A DNA stretch of 64,000 bases. Origin: Pseudomonas sp. Bc-h (GTDB taxonomy: Bacteria; Pseudomonadota; Gammaproteobacteria; Pseudomonadales; Pseudomonadaceae). Made by a program: the position numbers and the translations under genes. This document shows positions 1 to 8,456 of this stretch, one piece after another. The stretch's first letter is position 1; every line of letters starts with the position of its first letter. The DNA is taken from positions 1-64,000 of the forward strand of contig NZ_MUIN01000011.1 in the NCBI RefSeq assembly GCF_002080045.1. The letters are read 5' to 3'. Below the pieces are notes generated by a model. That model searched no databases. It had not been told where the DNA came from and was given only the letters and a program-made list of their open reading frames with translations.

Positions 1-2
1 GC

Positions 3-437
3 TACCACACCGACCGCGAGGCGCACATCTTCGTCGGCGTGCAGACGCACCCTGAGAACGACCCGCGCAAGGCCCTGATCGCCAGCCTTGGCGCGCAAGG
101 CTTCCCGGTGCTGGACCTGACCGATAACGAACTGGCCAAGCTGCACCTGCGGCACATGGTCGGCGGGCATTCGGAGCGGGTCAGCGATGAGGTGGTGTTG
201 CGCTTTGAATTCCCTGAGCGGCCGGGCGCGCTGTTCAACTTCCTTAACAAGCTGGGCGGCAAGTGGAATATCTCGATGTTCCACTACCGCAATCATGGTG
301 CGGCGGACGGGCGAGTGGTCGCGGGGCTGGTGGTGCCGGAGGATGAACGGCATCTGGTGCCGCAGGCGCTGGCGGAGATCGGTTACCCGTACTGGGACGA
401 GACGAATAACCCGGCGTACAGACTGTTTTTGGGCTGA
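3..437 (+). CDS. ilvA: Biosynthetic threonine dehydratase, C-terminal part (5' end outside window)
   Basis: This is the last ~144 residues of biosynthetic threonine ammonia-lyase, which deaminates threonine to 2-oxobutyrate in the first step of isoleucine synthesis. The frame is open from the window edge and ends in TGA at 435-437. What is visible is the ACT-like regulatory domain: the pattern RFEFPERPGALFNFLN around residue 60 of the fragment is typical of the allosteric region that senses isoleucine and valine. The catalytic PLP domain lies upstream of the window. Calling it the biosynthetic rather than the catabolic form rests on this regulatory domain. Confidence 0.93.
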   Translation, partial: YHTDREAHIFVGVQTHPENDPRKALIASLGAQGFPVLDLTDNELAKLHLRHMVGGHSERVSDEVVLRFEFPERPGALFNFLNKLGGKWNISMFHYRNHGAADGRVVAGLVVPEDERHLVPQALAEIGYPYWDETNNPAYRLFLG

Positions 438-469
438 GAACACGATATCGTCGGCAGCGCTACGCACTT

Positions 470-555
470 GTGGGAGGGAGCTTGCTCGCGATGCGTTGGG
501 TCCGACACAGCGATGCTGTCAGGTCCGACGCATTCGCGAGCAAGCTCCCTCCCAC
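470..555. repeat. REP-type long inverted repeat downstream of ilvA
   Basis: An 86-nt imperfect palindrome. The arm at 470-490 (beginning GTGGGAGGGAGCTTGCTC) is the exact reverse complement of the arm at 535-555, and pairing continues inward with short interruptions. This G-rich arm is a common intergenic repeat in Pseudomonas. It lies between the convergent ends of ilvA and the DUF2242 gene, so a role in transcript end formation is possible, but there is no U-tract. Confidence 0.8.
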
Positions 556-600
556 GAAATCAGGGGGTAGCTTGAAGCGCGGTGGCGGCTTGAAAATAGC

Positions 601-640
601 TACCGCCGGCGAGCGGAGCGCCGCCGGCCGTACTGCTACA
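601..640. repeat. Short REP-like element with CCGCCGGC core
   Basis: A compact GC-rich inverted repeat with CCGCCGGCG on the left and CGCCGCCGG on the right, ending in the CTGCTACA tail. The same tail is found on the longer paired elements at 48, 53, 54 and 59 kb. It sits 10 nt past the stop of the DUF2242 gene. It looks like a shortened member of that family. Confidence 0.55.
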
Positions 641-649
641 GATTCAGGC

Positions 650-1537
650 TTACTGAGCCGGTGTCGTCGTCTCGGAAACGGGCGCCGGTTCTGCCAATGG
701 AGCACTCACTTCGGGAGTCGCTGTCGGTGCAGGGGTCGGTGCCACTTCTGCAGGTGCCGCAGTCTCGGCTTTCAACGGCTCAGGCTCGGCAGGCGCCGGC
801 ACCGGCTCGCTGCTCTGTTCGTTTGAGGCGGCAGGCGTCGTGGTCGGCGTGGCTAACGGCGCAGGTACAGCAGCGGGTGCTACGGGTGCAGCCGCCGGTG
901 CTTCAACAGGCTTCTGCTCAGTCAGCGCAGCGGCTTTAGCGGCAGGCGCCGGTTCCGGCATGCCCATATCAGCCTTGGGCTTTTCTACAATGTGCGCGGC
1001 TTTCTTCACCTCAGGCGGCAGGAAGTTTTCCACCAGGGCGAAGAAACGGTCGTAGAACTTGTCGGACGCCACGGTCTCACTGGCAACTTTGACCATCGAG
1101 TCATCCGTGGAGCCAATCGGCATCGACACAGAACCCAACACGCCCACTCCCAGACTCGCCGAGTTGTTCACCTTCTTCAGCGCGTAACGGTCCTGCAGAG
1201 CGTTGGCGAACATGGTGGCCTTGGTGTCCGAACTGCCATCAGCTGCGCAGACCACATTGAAGCTGATCTCCATGTGGGTCTCGCCAGTCTGCTGGAAGCT
1301 CTTGTGGCCGCTGATGATCTTCGGGTCGCTGCTGGTGATGATGTAGCCCTGACTCAGCAACGCACGGCGACCGGCTTCACAACTGGCGGCATCGGAAACC
1401 GGATAGCTGCGCGAGAACGTTCCTGCGTCATCGAAATTCTCGTGCTCGTAAATAGCCTGTTTCTTTGACGAGCAGCCTGCGGCGGCCAGCAGGGCCAATA
1501 CCCAGCACGCGGTACGAAAGCTCAGTAATTTAGACAT
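650..1537 (-). CDS. DUF2242-type lipoprotein
   Basis: A 295-residue predicted outer-envelope lipoprotein of unknown function. The start at 1537 is chosen because it directly precedes a lipoprotein signal: a hydrophobic stretch followed by the lipobox LAAAGC, then SSKK. An upstream in-frame ATG would add 37 residues with no signal-like character. The folded part (about residues 25-190) resembles DUF2242. From about residue 195 to the end the protein is an Ala/Pro/Glu low-complexity tail, possibly a periplasmic or wall-spanning linker. The aspartate after the lipobox cysteine that causes inner-membrane retention is absent (SSKK follows), which favours outer-membrane sorting. The family call is from memory. 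Confidence 0.75.
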   Translation of the reverse strand: MSKLLSFRTACWVLALLAAAGCSSKKQAIYEHENFDDAGTFSRSYPVSDAASCEAGRRALLSQGYIITSSDPKIISGHKSFQQTGETHMEISFNVVCAADGSSDTKATMFANALQDRYALKKVNNSASLGVGVLGSVSMPIGSTDDSMVKVASETVASDKFYDRFFALVENFLPPEVKKAAHIVEKPKADMGMPEPAPAAKAAALTEQKPVEAPAAAPVAPAAVPAPLATPTTTPAASNEQSSEPVPAPAEPEPLKAETAAPAEVAPTPAPTATPEVSAPLAEPAPVSETTTPAQ

Positions 1538-1688
1538 CAAACATCCCGGGAAAAAAGGTCGACTGAACAGTGGACCGGAGAAATCGCCGGTAGTCTGCAA
1601 CAAGGCTCGCGTGGGATCAACGCAGAGTTTGAAAGGATGTCGATACATCGAGGATTTTCAAAGGATATCCACCGTCTCTAGGCCCACT

Positions 1689-1717
1689 GCGCGGCGGTAT
1701 GGGAGCAACCGCCGCGC
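1689..1717. other. Perfect 10-bp stem hairpin after aroA
   Basis: The arms GCGCGGCGGT (1689-1698) and ACCGCCGCGC (1708-1717) are exact reverse complements around a 9-nt loop. It lies about 90 nt beyond the aroA stop. No T-run follows on either strand, so it is not a standard intrinsic terminator. It may be an mRNA 3'-end stabiliser. Confidence 0.6.
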
Positions 1718-1808
1718 ATTGACGCACCTTGGGTGAAATTCGCCGAATGGCATCGGCATTCGACTGACGGTCGTGTTTCCCGCCTCGCTTGGCTACCGCT
1801 TGAGGTGA

Positions 1809-3074
1809 TCAGACCTCGCCGTGCTCCAGACGCACGCCAAGGAACTCCAGCGCTCGCCAGTAGCCGGGATAGGTCTTGCCGACGCAATCCGGGTCCTGAA
1901 TACGAATACCAGAAACTTTCAGCCCAGCCAGCGCGAAGCACATGGCGATGCGGTGGTCGGAATGGGTGTCGATCAGCCCGTTGCTGTTGGTGCCGGCAAG
2001 GCCTGGGTCCGACGCCACCAGCAAATCGTCGCCCTCCACTGTCGCCAAACCTGAACGCACCTGATTCAGGCCGTCGTGCAATGCCTGAACCCGGTCACAT
2101 TCCTTGACTCGCAGGTTGGCCAGGTCGACGAAGCGCACCGGCGTCTCATTGAATGCAGCCAGTACCGCCAACGTCGGGATGGCGTCCTGCATCTGCGAGC
2201 CGTTGATCACTGCAGGCATTTTCGGGAATTGCGCGATCACGTCCATGGCCTTGGAGTCGGGCTGGGTGAATGCTTTGGCGGCCACGCCCAGATCGATCTT
2301 GCCAGCGGTCAGCGCCTCGGCAGCCCACAGATAAGTGGCGGCGGAGGCATCGGGTTCGATCTGATAATCGCAGGCGGTGTAGCCAGTCGGCGACACACGC
2401 CACAGTGATTCATCCACCACCTCGACTTCGGCACCGAAAGCGCGCATACAGGCGATGGTCAGATCGATATAACCGCGGGCGCCGATTTCCTTGCCGGTCA
2501 GCGCGACTTCAATCGGCGCATCGCCACAGGCCGCAACCATCAACAACGCCGACACGTATTGGCTGGAGAGACCGCCGTCGATTTCGAAGCGAGTGGCCTT
2601 GATCGAACCGGTGCCGTGGATGATCACAGGCGGGCAACCGGTGGCGCTCTCGGCGTTCAGACCGCCTTTACGCAGGGACTCGAGCAACGGGCCAATGGGG
2701 CGCTTCTGCATGTAATGATCGCCGTCCAGCGTGACGCTGCCGTTGACCGTGCACACCGCTGCCGTCAGAAAACGTACTGCGGTGCCCGCATTCCCCAGAA
2801 ACAGCGGGCCCTCGGGAATGGTGAGGCTGCCACTGCCGGTGACCACGAAGCTGGTGTCGTCCGGCTCGTCGACGGTCACGCCCATCTGCCGCAGCGCGTT
2901 GGACATATGCCGCGTGTCGTCGCTTTTCAGCGCGCCGCGCAGGTGGCTGGTGCCCTTGGCCAACGCCGCGAGCAGCAGCGCACGGTTAGTGATCGACTTC
3001 GAGCCAGGTGGTGCGACATGCCCTGTCAACGGCACACCCGGCGGGATCACAGTGATGGTTTGGTTCATGCCCAT
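1809..3074 (-). CDS. aroA: 3-phosphoshikimate 1-carboxyvinyltransferase (EPSP synthase), stand-alone
   Basis: Transfers enolpyruvate from PEP to shikimate 3-phosphate in the chorismate pathway. The start at 3074 follows GGAG by 9 nt; 3068 is an equally possible ATG. Conserved catalytic pieces are present: PGSKSITNRA near the N-terminus, LSSQYVSALLM, the aspartate of QDAIPTLA, RVKECDR, DHRIAMCF, and the lysine of VGKTYPGYW. The PEP/glyphosate loop reads LGNAGTAVRF, so the proline of E. coli AroA (P101) is a phenylalanine. In Pseudomonas the main EPSP synthase is usually fused to TyrA, so this separate copy is probably a second isoenzyme. It follows the sugar-nucleotide reductase in the same direction but with a 105-nt gap, so co-transcription is uncertain. 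Confidence 0.9.
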   Translation of the reverse strand: MGMNQTITVIPPGVPLTGHVAPPGSKSITNRALLLAALAKGTSHLRGALKSDDTRHMSNALRQMGVTVDEPDDTSFVVTGSGSLTIPEGPLFLGNAGTAVRFLTAAVCTVNGSVTLDGDHYMQKRPIGPLLESLRKGGLNAESATGCPPVIIHGTGSIKATRFEIDGGLSSQYVSALLMVAACGDAPIEVALTGKEIGARGYIDLTIACMRAFGAEVEVVDESLWRVSPTGYTACDYQIEPDASAATYLWAAEALTAGKIDLGVAAKAFTQPDSKAMDVIAQFPKMPAVINGSQMQDAIPTLAVLAAFNETPVRFVDLANLRVKECDRVQALHDGLNQVRSGLATVEGDDLLVASDPGLAGTNSNGLIDTHSDHRIAMCFALAGLKVSGIRIQDPDCVGKTYPGYWRALEFLGVRLEHGEV

Positions 3075-3179
3075 GGTCCAGCTCTCCAAATTCGAAATCA
3101 GCGCCGCTTTGACTAGCCGGCAATCATGGCATTTCTCGACACGATCTGCAGCAATGCGTTGCCACGCAGTCAGCCCGTT

Positions 3180-4133
3180 TCAAGTGCTGCTTTTGTGACG
3201 GCTGCGGTACTCGCGGCCGACCTGCATCAACGCCCTCAAAGTGTCGGTATCGGGCTCGTACCCCAATACTTTCCGCGCCCTGGAGCAATCCACCACCAGC
3301 GAACCGCACAATTGCGTGTACATATCCCCTTTGCCCGCCAGTTTGAGCAACAGCGCCAGCAGCCCTTGCGGGACAGGGATCGACCATTGCCGTTTCTGCA
3401 TGCCCTGGGCCAGCGCACCGAGCATTTGGTGCGTGGAAACATCGCTGCCATCCGAAGCCAGAAACAACTGGCCCGCGGCATCAGGATGTTGCGCCGCCAG
3501 TGAGATCAACTGGGCGAGATTGTCCAGCGAGACAATGCTTCTGGCGTTACGCACTGCCGCAAAGGGGCTGGGGATGCGTTTATTGACCACTTTCAACAAG
3601 GTTCCGAAATTGCCTGGCGCGTCGGCCCCGTACACCAGCGGAGGACGGATGATCACCAGTTGCATGTCGGCAGTCTGAAGTAGCTCGCACAGGCCCTCCT
3701 CCGCTTCCAGTTTCGAGCGGGCGTAGGCGGCGGCCGGGCTTGGGGTCGAGTCTTCGGTGAAGCGCTGCCCCACGCTCTCATTGCCATTGACGCCAATCGA
3801 GCTGATGAAGACGAAACGCCCGACACCGGCTTCCATGGCCAAGCGTGCCAGCTGCAGAGACGCGTCGCGGTTCACGCTGCGGAACAGATCAAGGGAATCG
3901 CCCCGGTCGCTCAGGACATGCGCCCTGCCCGCCAGATGCACGACACAGTCGACGGCTGCCAGACTCTCCCGGATCGCCGCTGCGTTGGCGAAATCCGCCA
4001 CGCGATAATCGACGCCTGCGACGCCGCCTCCACCGCTTCTAGAAACGCCGATGACGGCGTGCCCCTGACTGATCAGCAGCTCGCAGAGCCGAGTGCCAAT
4101 AAATCCAGTGGCGCCTGTGACCAGTATCCGCAT
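3180..4133 (-). CDS. NAD(P)-dependent sugar-nucleotide epimerase/reductase, WbpV-like
   Basis: An extended short-chain dehydrogenase of about 317 residues acting on a nucleotide sugar. The N-terminus MRILVTGATGFIG is the Rossmann glycine motif. The catalytic serine is in FVFISSIGVNG and the YxxxK pair is in AAYARSKLEAE. The segment IIRPPLVYGADAPGNF and the SLDNL motif resemble the 4-keto reductases that finish UDP-QuiNAc/FucNAc-type sugars for O-antigen. The start at 4133 fits the domain; an upstream ATG at 4154 has a better ribosome site and would add 7 residues. The gene lies alone between aroA and a tRNA operon, far from any O-antigen cluster visible here, so its exact substrate is unknown. 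Confidence 0.75.
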   Translation of the reverse strand: MRILVTGATGFIGTRLCELLISQGHAVIGVSRSGGGGVAGVDYRVADFANAAAIRESLAAVDCVVHLAGRAHVLSDRGDSLDLFRSVNRDASLQLARLAMEAGVGRFVFISSIGVNGNESVGQRFTEDSTPSPAAAYARSKLEAEEGLCELLQTADMQLVIIRPPLVYGADAPGNFGTLLKVVNKRIPSPFAAVRNARSIVSLDNLAQLISLAAQHPDAAGQLFLASDGSDVSTHQMLGALAQGMQKRQWSIPVPQGLLALLLKLAGKGDMYTQLCGSLVVDCSRARKVLGYEPDTDTLRALMQVGREYRSRHKSST

Positions 4134-4213
4134 GACTCGAGACTCGCTATCCATTGATTGTCCGAATGATAAACGCAGCGCCCACGAAGGCGCGGACAAC
4201 TTTTCGCAGGCAC

Positions 4214-4239
4214 AAAAAAAGCGACCCTTAGGTCGCTTT
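4214..4239 (-). terminator. Intrinsic terminator of the tRNA operon
   Basis: Read on the minus strand, GCGACC-TAAG-GGTCGC forms a tight stem-loop followed by a run of seven T. It lies about 40 nt beyond the last tRNA-Asp and ends that transcript before the reductase gene. Confidence 0.85.
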
Positions 4240-4280
4240 CTTTGTCGCTTCAAGGAGTTCAAGGGCCTTGAGGCTATGTA

Positions 4281-4357
4281 TGGCGCAGCGGACGGGACTC
4301 GAACCCGCGACCCCCGGCGTGACAGGCCGGTATTCTAACCGACTGAACTACCGCTGC
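4281..4357 (-). tRNA. tRNA-Asp (GTC), copy 2
   Basis: A 77-nt cloverleaf including encoded CCA. The anticodon GTC is complementary to plus-strand 4321-4323, in the loop CTGTCAC. The T-loop GGTTCGAGTC and D-arm TAGTTCAGTCGGTTAGAA are canonical. The acceptor stem is GCAGCGG/CCGCTGC. It is identical to the copy at 4493-4569. Confidence 0.97.
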
Positions 4358-4492
4358 GTGTCGCACAGACTTTCATCTGTTTAACTCTGTTGAAACCGGC
4401 ATCGAGTGCCTGCTTCGTATAACTCTGATTGATCGCCTGAAGCTTTCAATCTCAAACCGTGCTTTGAAAAACAAAGTCCGATCTGGAAAATA

Positions 4493-4569
4493 TGGCGCAG
4501 CGGACGGGACTCGAACCCGCGACCCCCGGCGTGACAGGCCGGTATTCTAACCGACTGAACTACCGCTGC
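4493..4569 (-). tRNA. tRNA-Asp (GTC), copy 1
   Basis: The same 77-nt sequence as the tRNA at 4281-4357, with CCA encoded. It lies in the middle of the three-tRNA transcript (Val, Asp, Asp); the spacers are 88 nt on the Val side and 135 nt on the other. Confidence 0.97.
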
Positions 4570-4657
4570 GCAGTTGTGGACTTGCGTCCTGCTGAATCTC
4601 AGTAACCTTCAGCGTGTATTCCAAACTTCGTAGTATTAACTACTCAGCGCTCAACGA

Positions 4658-4733
4658 TGGTGGGTGATGACGGGATCGAACCGCCGACATTCTGCTTGTA
4701 AGGCAGACGCTCTCCCGGCTGAGCTAATCACCC
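4658..4733 (-). tRNA. tRNA-Val (TAC)
   Basis: A 76-nt cloverleaf with encoded CCA, acceptor stem GGGTGAT/ATCACCC, anticodon loop CTTACAA (anticodon TAC) and T-loop GGTTCGATCC. It is the first tRNA of the operon behind the promoter at 4755-4783. Confidence 0.97.
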
Positions 4734-4754
4734 TTTGCTTCGCTGAGGCCGCGA

Positions 4755-4783
4755 AATTTACGCAGGTACCTAACCTAAGTCAA
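4755..4783 (-). promoter_or_regulatory. Sigma-70 promoter of the tRNA-Val/Asp/Asp operon
   Basis: On the minus strand there is a -35 TTGACT (4778-4783), a 17-nt spacer and a -10 TAAATT (4755-4760). Transcription would start near 4748, about 15 nt before the mature tRNA-Val. Confidence 0.75.
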
Positions 4784-4850
4784 TACCCTGCTTGAAGTTT
4801 TTTTCAGAAGCCTCAAAAAAGTGACATTGCCGGTCGCACGCCGAAAATGA

Positions 4851-4874
4851 AAAAGCGAGCCGTCAGGCTCGCTC
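4851..4874 (-). terminator. Intrinsic terminator after the metZ-SDR unit
   Basis: On the minus strand AGCGAGC-CTGACG-GCTCGCT is followed by TTTT. It lies 40 nt past the SDR stop and ends the metZ-SDR transcript. Confidence 0.85.
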
Positions 4875-4913
4875 TTGCATGCAGCGATTACTTGTAGCAG
4901 TACGGCTGCTCAT

Positions 4914-5699
4914 TCATTCAACGTAAATCATTTTCTTGCTCATGCCGCCGTCGACGACGAATTCCTGTCCGGTCACGAACCCGGCATTCTTCGACAACAA
5001 CCAGGCTACAGTCGCCGCGACGTCTTCCACTGTCCCTACCCTGCCCGCCGGATGCTGCGCATGATCGGCGTCGGACAAGGGTTCGGCACGACGCCGGGAA
5101 GGATCACGGGCATCGATCCAACCCGGGCTCACCGCATTGACCCGCACTTGCGGGCCAAGGCTGATGGCAAGGGCGTGGGTGAGTGCCAGCAGACCGCCCT
5201 TGCTCGCCGCGTAGGCCTCGGTATCCGGTTCAGATTGCCGGGCACGGGTGGAACTCAAATTGACGATGCTGCCACCGTGAGCGCGGAGATACGGCGCACA
5301 GTGCTTGGCCAGCAACATGGGACCGGTGAGGTTGACCGCCAGCAGCCGATTCCAGTGCGCCAGGTCCAGGCTCTCCAGAACGGTGTTGCGTGGCTCGGCA
5401 ATTGCCGCGTTGCAGACCAGCGCATCGAGGCGGCCGAACATGCCCAGGATCTCGGCAACGCCTTTGGCCACCTGCTCCTCGCTGGAAACGTCCATGGCGA
5501 TGAACGAAGCGTTTTCGCCCAGCACCTGCGTCACCGTGTCACCACGCTGACGATCAACATCAGTCAGCACCACCTGCCAGCCCTCGGTGATCAGCCAGGC
5601 AGCAATGCCAAGACCAATACCCCGCGCCGCGCCAGTGACCAACGCCACACGACCGTTGTGCACACCGGCAGCTTCAACCACTAAGTCACTCACAGGCAT
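4914..5699 (-). CDS. Short-chain dehydrogenase/reductase next to metZ
   Basis: A classical SDR of 261 residues. The cofactor motif TGAARGIG is near residue 23, NAAI near residue 97, the catalytic serine is in NLSSTR, and YAASK gives the Tyr/Lys pair. The end GFVTGQEFVVDGG is the usual C-terminal SDR signature. The start at 5699 (ATG) lies 3 nt after the metZ stop, so the two are co-transcribed; a GTG directly upstream is the alternative. It corresponds in position to PA3106. The substrate cannot be read from the sequence. Confidence 0.85.
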   Translation of the reverse strand: MPVSDLVVEAAGVHNGRVALVTGAARGIGLGIAAWLITEGWQVVLTDVDRQRGDTVTQVLGENASFIAMDVSSEEQVAKGVAEILGMFGRLDALVCNAAIAEPRNTVLESLDLAHWNRLLAVNLTGPMLLAKHCAPYLRAHGGSIVNLSSTRARQSEPDTEAYAASKGGLLALTHALAISLGPQVRVNAVSPGWIDARDPSRRRAEPLSDADHAQHPAGRVGTVEDVAATVAWLLSKNAGFVTGQEFVVDGGMSKKMIYVE

Positions 5700-5702
5700 C
5701 AC

Positions 5703-6914
5703 TCACAGCGCAGCCAGACCACGCGCCAGATCGGCCTTGAGGTCTGCGACGTCTTCCAGACCCACGGCAACCCGGATCAGGCTGTCGCGAATACCGGCGG
5801 CTTCACGCTCCTGCGGCGACAGACGCCCGTGGGACGTAGTGCTCGGGTGAGTGATGGTGGTCTTGGTATCGCCCAGGTTGGCGGTGATCGAAATCAAACG
5901 GGTAGCGTCGATGAAGCGCCAGGCACCGTCTTTGCCGCCTTTGACTTCAAAGCTCACCACTGCGCCGAAGGCCTTCTGCTGACGCTTGGCCAGATCGTGC
6001 TGCGGATGGCTTTCGAGGCCGGCGTAGTGCACCTTCTCGATGCCGTCCTGCTGCTCCAGCCACTGCGCCAGTTCAAGAGCGCTCTGGCAATGGGCACGCA
6101 TGCGGATGTTCAAGGTTTCAAGGCCCTTGAGGAACAGCCAGGCGTTGAACGGACTCAAGCTCGGCCCGGCAGTGCGCAGGAAACCGACGACTTCCTTCAT
6201 CTGCTCGCTACGACCCACAACCACGCCCCCCATGGCGCGCCCCTGACCGTCGATGAACTTGGTCGCCGAATGCACGACCACGTCCGCGCCCATGCGCAAA
6301 GGCTGTTGCAACGCAGGGGTACAGAAGCAGTTGTCGACCACCAGCATCGCGCCTTTGGCGTGAGCGATGTCGGCCAGCGCGGCAATGTCCACCAGCTCGG
6401 CCAACGGGTTAGACGGCGACTCGACGAACAACAGCTTGGTGTTGGGCTTGATCGCCGCGTCCCAACCGGACAGTTCAGCCAGCGGAACGTAATCGACCTG
6501 CACGCCAAAACGCTTGAAGTACTTCTCGAACAGGCTGATGGTCGAACCGAACACGCTTTTCGACACCAGCACGTGATCGCCGGCGCTGCACAGACTCATC
6601 ACAGTTGCGAGGATCGCCGACATGCCCGTCGACGTCGCCACGGCCTGCTCGCCACCTTCCAGCGCGGCGATGCGCTCTTCGAAGGAGTGCACCGTGGGGT
6701 TGGTATATCGCGAATAGACGTTGCCCGGCATGTCACCGGCGAACGTGGCGGCGGCGTCGGCTGCCGTGCGGAACACGTAGCTGGACGTGAAGAACAATGG
6801 ATCGCTGTGTTCACTCTCCGGCGTGCGGTGCTGACCAGCGCGTACGGCGAGGGTATCGAAACCCACGCCTTCCAGATCGCTGTCCAGTCGACCGGCATCC
6901 CATTGCTGAGTCAT
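5703..6914 (-). CDS. metZ: O-succinylhomoserine sulfhydrylase
   Basis: A PLP enzyme of the Cys/Met metabolism family that makes homocysteine from O-succinylhomoserine and sulfide in methionine synthesis. Its 403 residues are the normal length. Visible motifs are the YSRYTNPT loop, the PLP-stacking region, the aspartate of MLVVDNCF, and the PLP lysine in HSATKFIDGQG. Gene order purF-metZ is conserved in Pseudomonas, where MetZ replaces the MetB/MetC transsulfuration route. It starts 21 nt after the purF stop, so it is likely in the purF transcript. Confidence 0.95.
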   Translation of the reverse strand: MTQQWDAGRLDSDLEGVGFDTLAVRAGQHRTPESEHSDPLFFTSSYVFRTAADAAATFAGDMPGNVYSRYTNPTVHSFEERIAALEGGEQAVATSTGMSAILATVMSLCSAGDHVLVSKSVFGSTISLFEKYFKRFGVQVDYVPLAELSGWDAAIKPNTKLLFVESPSNPLAELVDIAALADIAHAKGAMLVVDNCFCTPALQQPLRMGADVVVHSATKFIDGQGRAMGGVVVGRSEQMKEVVGFLRTAGPSLSPFNAWLFLKGLETLNIRMRAHCQSALELAQWLEQQDGIEKVHYAGLESHPQHDLAKRQQKAFGAVVSFEVKGGKDGAWRFIDATRLISITANLGDTKTTITHPSTTSHGRLSPQEREAAGIRDSLIRVAVGLEDVADLKADLARGLAAL

Positions 6915-6935
6915 GCCGTCTACTCCTTGTCTGAA

Positions 6936-8444
6936 TTAGTTGTTGTACAGATCGATGATCGCACTGACGGCCTGAGTCTTGACCTTGGAGGCGTCGTTAC
7001 GCGCCTGCTCGATCTTGTTCAGATAATGCTCGTCGATGTCACCGGTCACGTACTTGCCGTCGAAGACCGAGCAATCGAAGTTATCGATCTTGATCTTCTT
7101 GCTACCGCTGACCGCCTCGATCAGGTCACTCAGGTCCTGATAGACCAGCCAGTCGGCACCGATGAGGTCGGCCACGTCCTGGGTGGAACGGTTGTGAGCG
7201 ATCAGCTCGTGAGCACTCGGCATGTCGATGCCGTAGACGTTAGGGAAGCGTACGGCCGGAGCCGCGGAGCAGAAATACACGTTCTTGGCGCCAGCTTCGC
7301 GGGCCATCTGGATGATCTGCTTGCAAGTGGTACCGCGCACGATGGAATCGTCGACCAGCATCACGTTCTTGCCGCGGAACTCGAGCTCGATGGCGTTGAG
7401 CTTCTGGCGTACGGATTTTTTCCGCGCAGCCTGGCCCGGCATGATGAAGGTACGGCCGATGTAACGGTTCTTGACGAAACCTTCGCGGAACTTGACGCCC
7501 AGGTGGTTCGCCAGCTCCAGAGCGGCAGTACGGCTGGTGTCGGGAATCGGGATGACCACGTCGATGTCGTGATCCGGACGCTCGCGCAGGATCTTGTCGG
7601 CCAGCTTCTCGCCCATGCGCAGGCGCGCCTTGTAGACAGAGATACCGTCGATGATCGAGTCCGGACGTGCCAGATAGACGTGTTCGAAGATGCACGGGGC
7701 GTACTTGGGGTTGGTGGCGCACTGGCGGGTGTGCAGCTTGCCGTCTTCGGTGATGTACACCGCTTCGCCCGGCGCCAGGTCGCGAATCAGGGTGAAACCC
7801 AGTACGTCCAGCGCGACGCTTTCCGAGGCGATCATGTACTCGACGCCTTCGTCGGTGTGACGCTGGCCGAACACGATCGGGCGGATGGCATCCGGGTCGC
7901 GGAAACCGACGATACCGTAACCGGTGATCATCGCGACGACTGCGTAGCCACCGCGGCAGCGGTTATGCACGTCGGTCACTGCCGCGAAGATGTCTTCTTC
8001 GGTCGGCTGCAGCTTGCCGCGTACGGCCAGTTCGTGGGCGAAGACGTTGAGCAACACTTCCGAGTCGGAGTTGGTGTTGACGTGGCGCAGGTCGGATTCG
8101 TAAATCTCCTTGGCCAGTTGCTCGACGTTGGTCAGGTTACCGTTGTGCGCCAGGGTGATGCCATACGGCGAGTTGACGTAGAACGGCTGGGCTTCGGCCG
8201 AAGTCGAGCTGCCCGCTGTTGGATAACGTACGTGACCGATGCCCATGTGGCCGACCAGACGCTGCATATGGCGTTGGTGGAACACATCACGAACCAGACC
8301 GTTGTCCTTGCGCAGGAACAACCGGCCGTCATGGCTGGTCACGATACCGGCAGCGTCCTGGCCGCGGTGCTGGAGGACGGTGAGCGCGTCATACAGCGCC
8401 TGATTGACGTTCGACTTGCCGACGATACCGACGATGCCACACAT
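6936..8444 (-). CDS. purF: Amidophosphoribosyltransferase
   Basis: First committed enzyme of purine synthesis, converting PRPP and glutamine to 5-phosphoribosylamine. The start at 8444 makes the N-terminal nucleophile Cys2 (MCGIVGIVG); the longer reading from 8453 would bury it, so it is rejected. The N-terminal glutaminase domain (about 1-235) is followed by a phosphoribosyltransferase domain with the PRPP loop VMLVDDSIVRGTT around residue 365. The length of 502 residues is typical. cvpA ends 12 nt upstream, giving the classic cvpA-purF pair. Confidence 0.97.
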   Translation of the reverse strand: MCGIVGIVGKSNVNQALYDALTVLQHRGQDAAGIVTSHDGRLFLRKDNGLVRDVFHQRHMQRLVGHMGIGHVRYPTAGSSTSAEAQPFYVNSPYGITLAHNGNLTNVEQLAKEIYESDLRHVNTNSDSEVLLNVFAHELAVRGKLQPTEEDIFAAVTDVHNRCRGGYAVVAMITGYGIVGFRDPDAIRPIVFGQRHTDEGVEYMIASESVALDVLGFTLIRDLAPGEAVYITEDGKLHTRQCATNPKYAPCIFEHVYLARPDSIIDGISVYKARLRMGEKLADKILRERPDHDIDVVIPIPDTSRTAALELANHLGVKFREGFVKNRYIGRTFIMPGQAARKKSVRQKLNAIELEFRGKNVMLVDDSIVRGTTCKQIIQMAREAGAKNVYFCSAAPAVRFPNVYGIDMPSAHELIAHNRSTQDVADLIGADWLVYQDLSDLIEAVSGSKKIKIDNFDCSVFDGKYVTGDIDEHYLNKIEQARNDASKVKTQAVSAIIDLYNN

Positions 8445-8456
8445 GCGACACAACCC

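Noticed and set aside
1809..4733. aroA plus sugar reductase next to tRNA genes as a genomic island
   Set aside because: I found no integrase, no direct repeat of the tRNA 3' end on the other side, and no change in base composition visible by eye.
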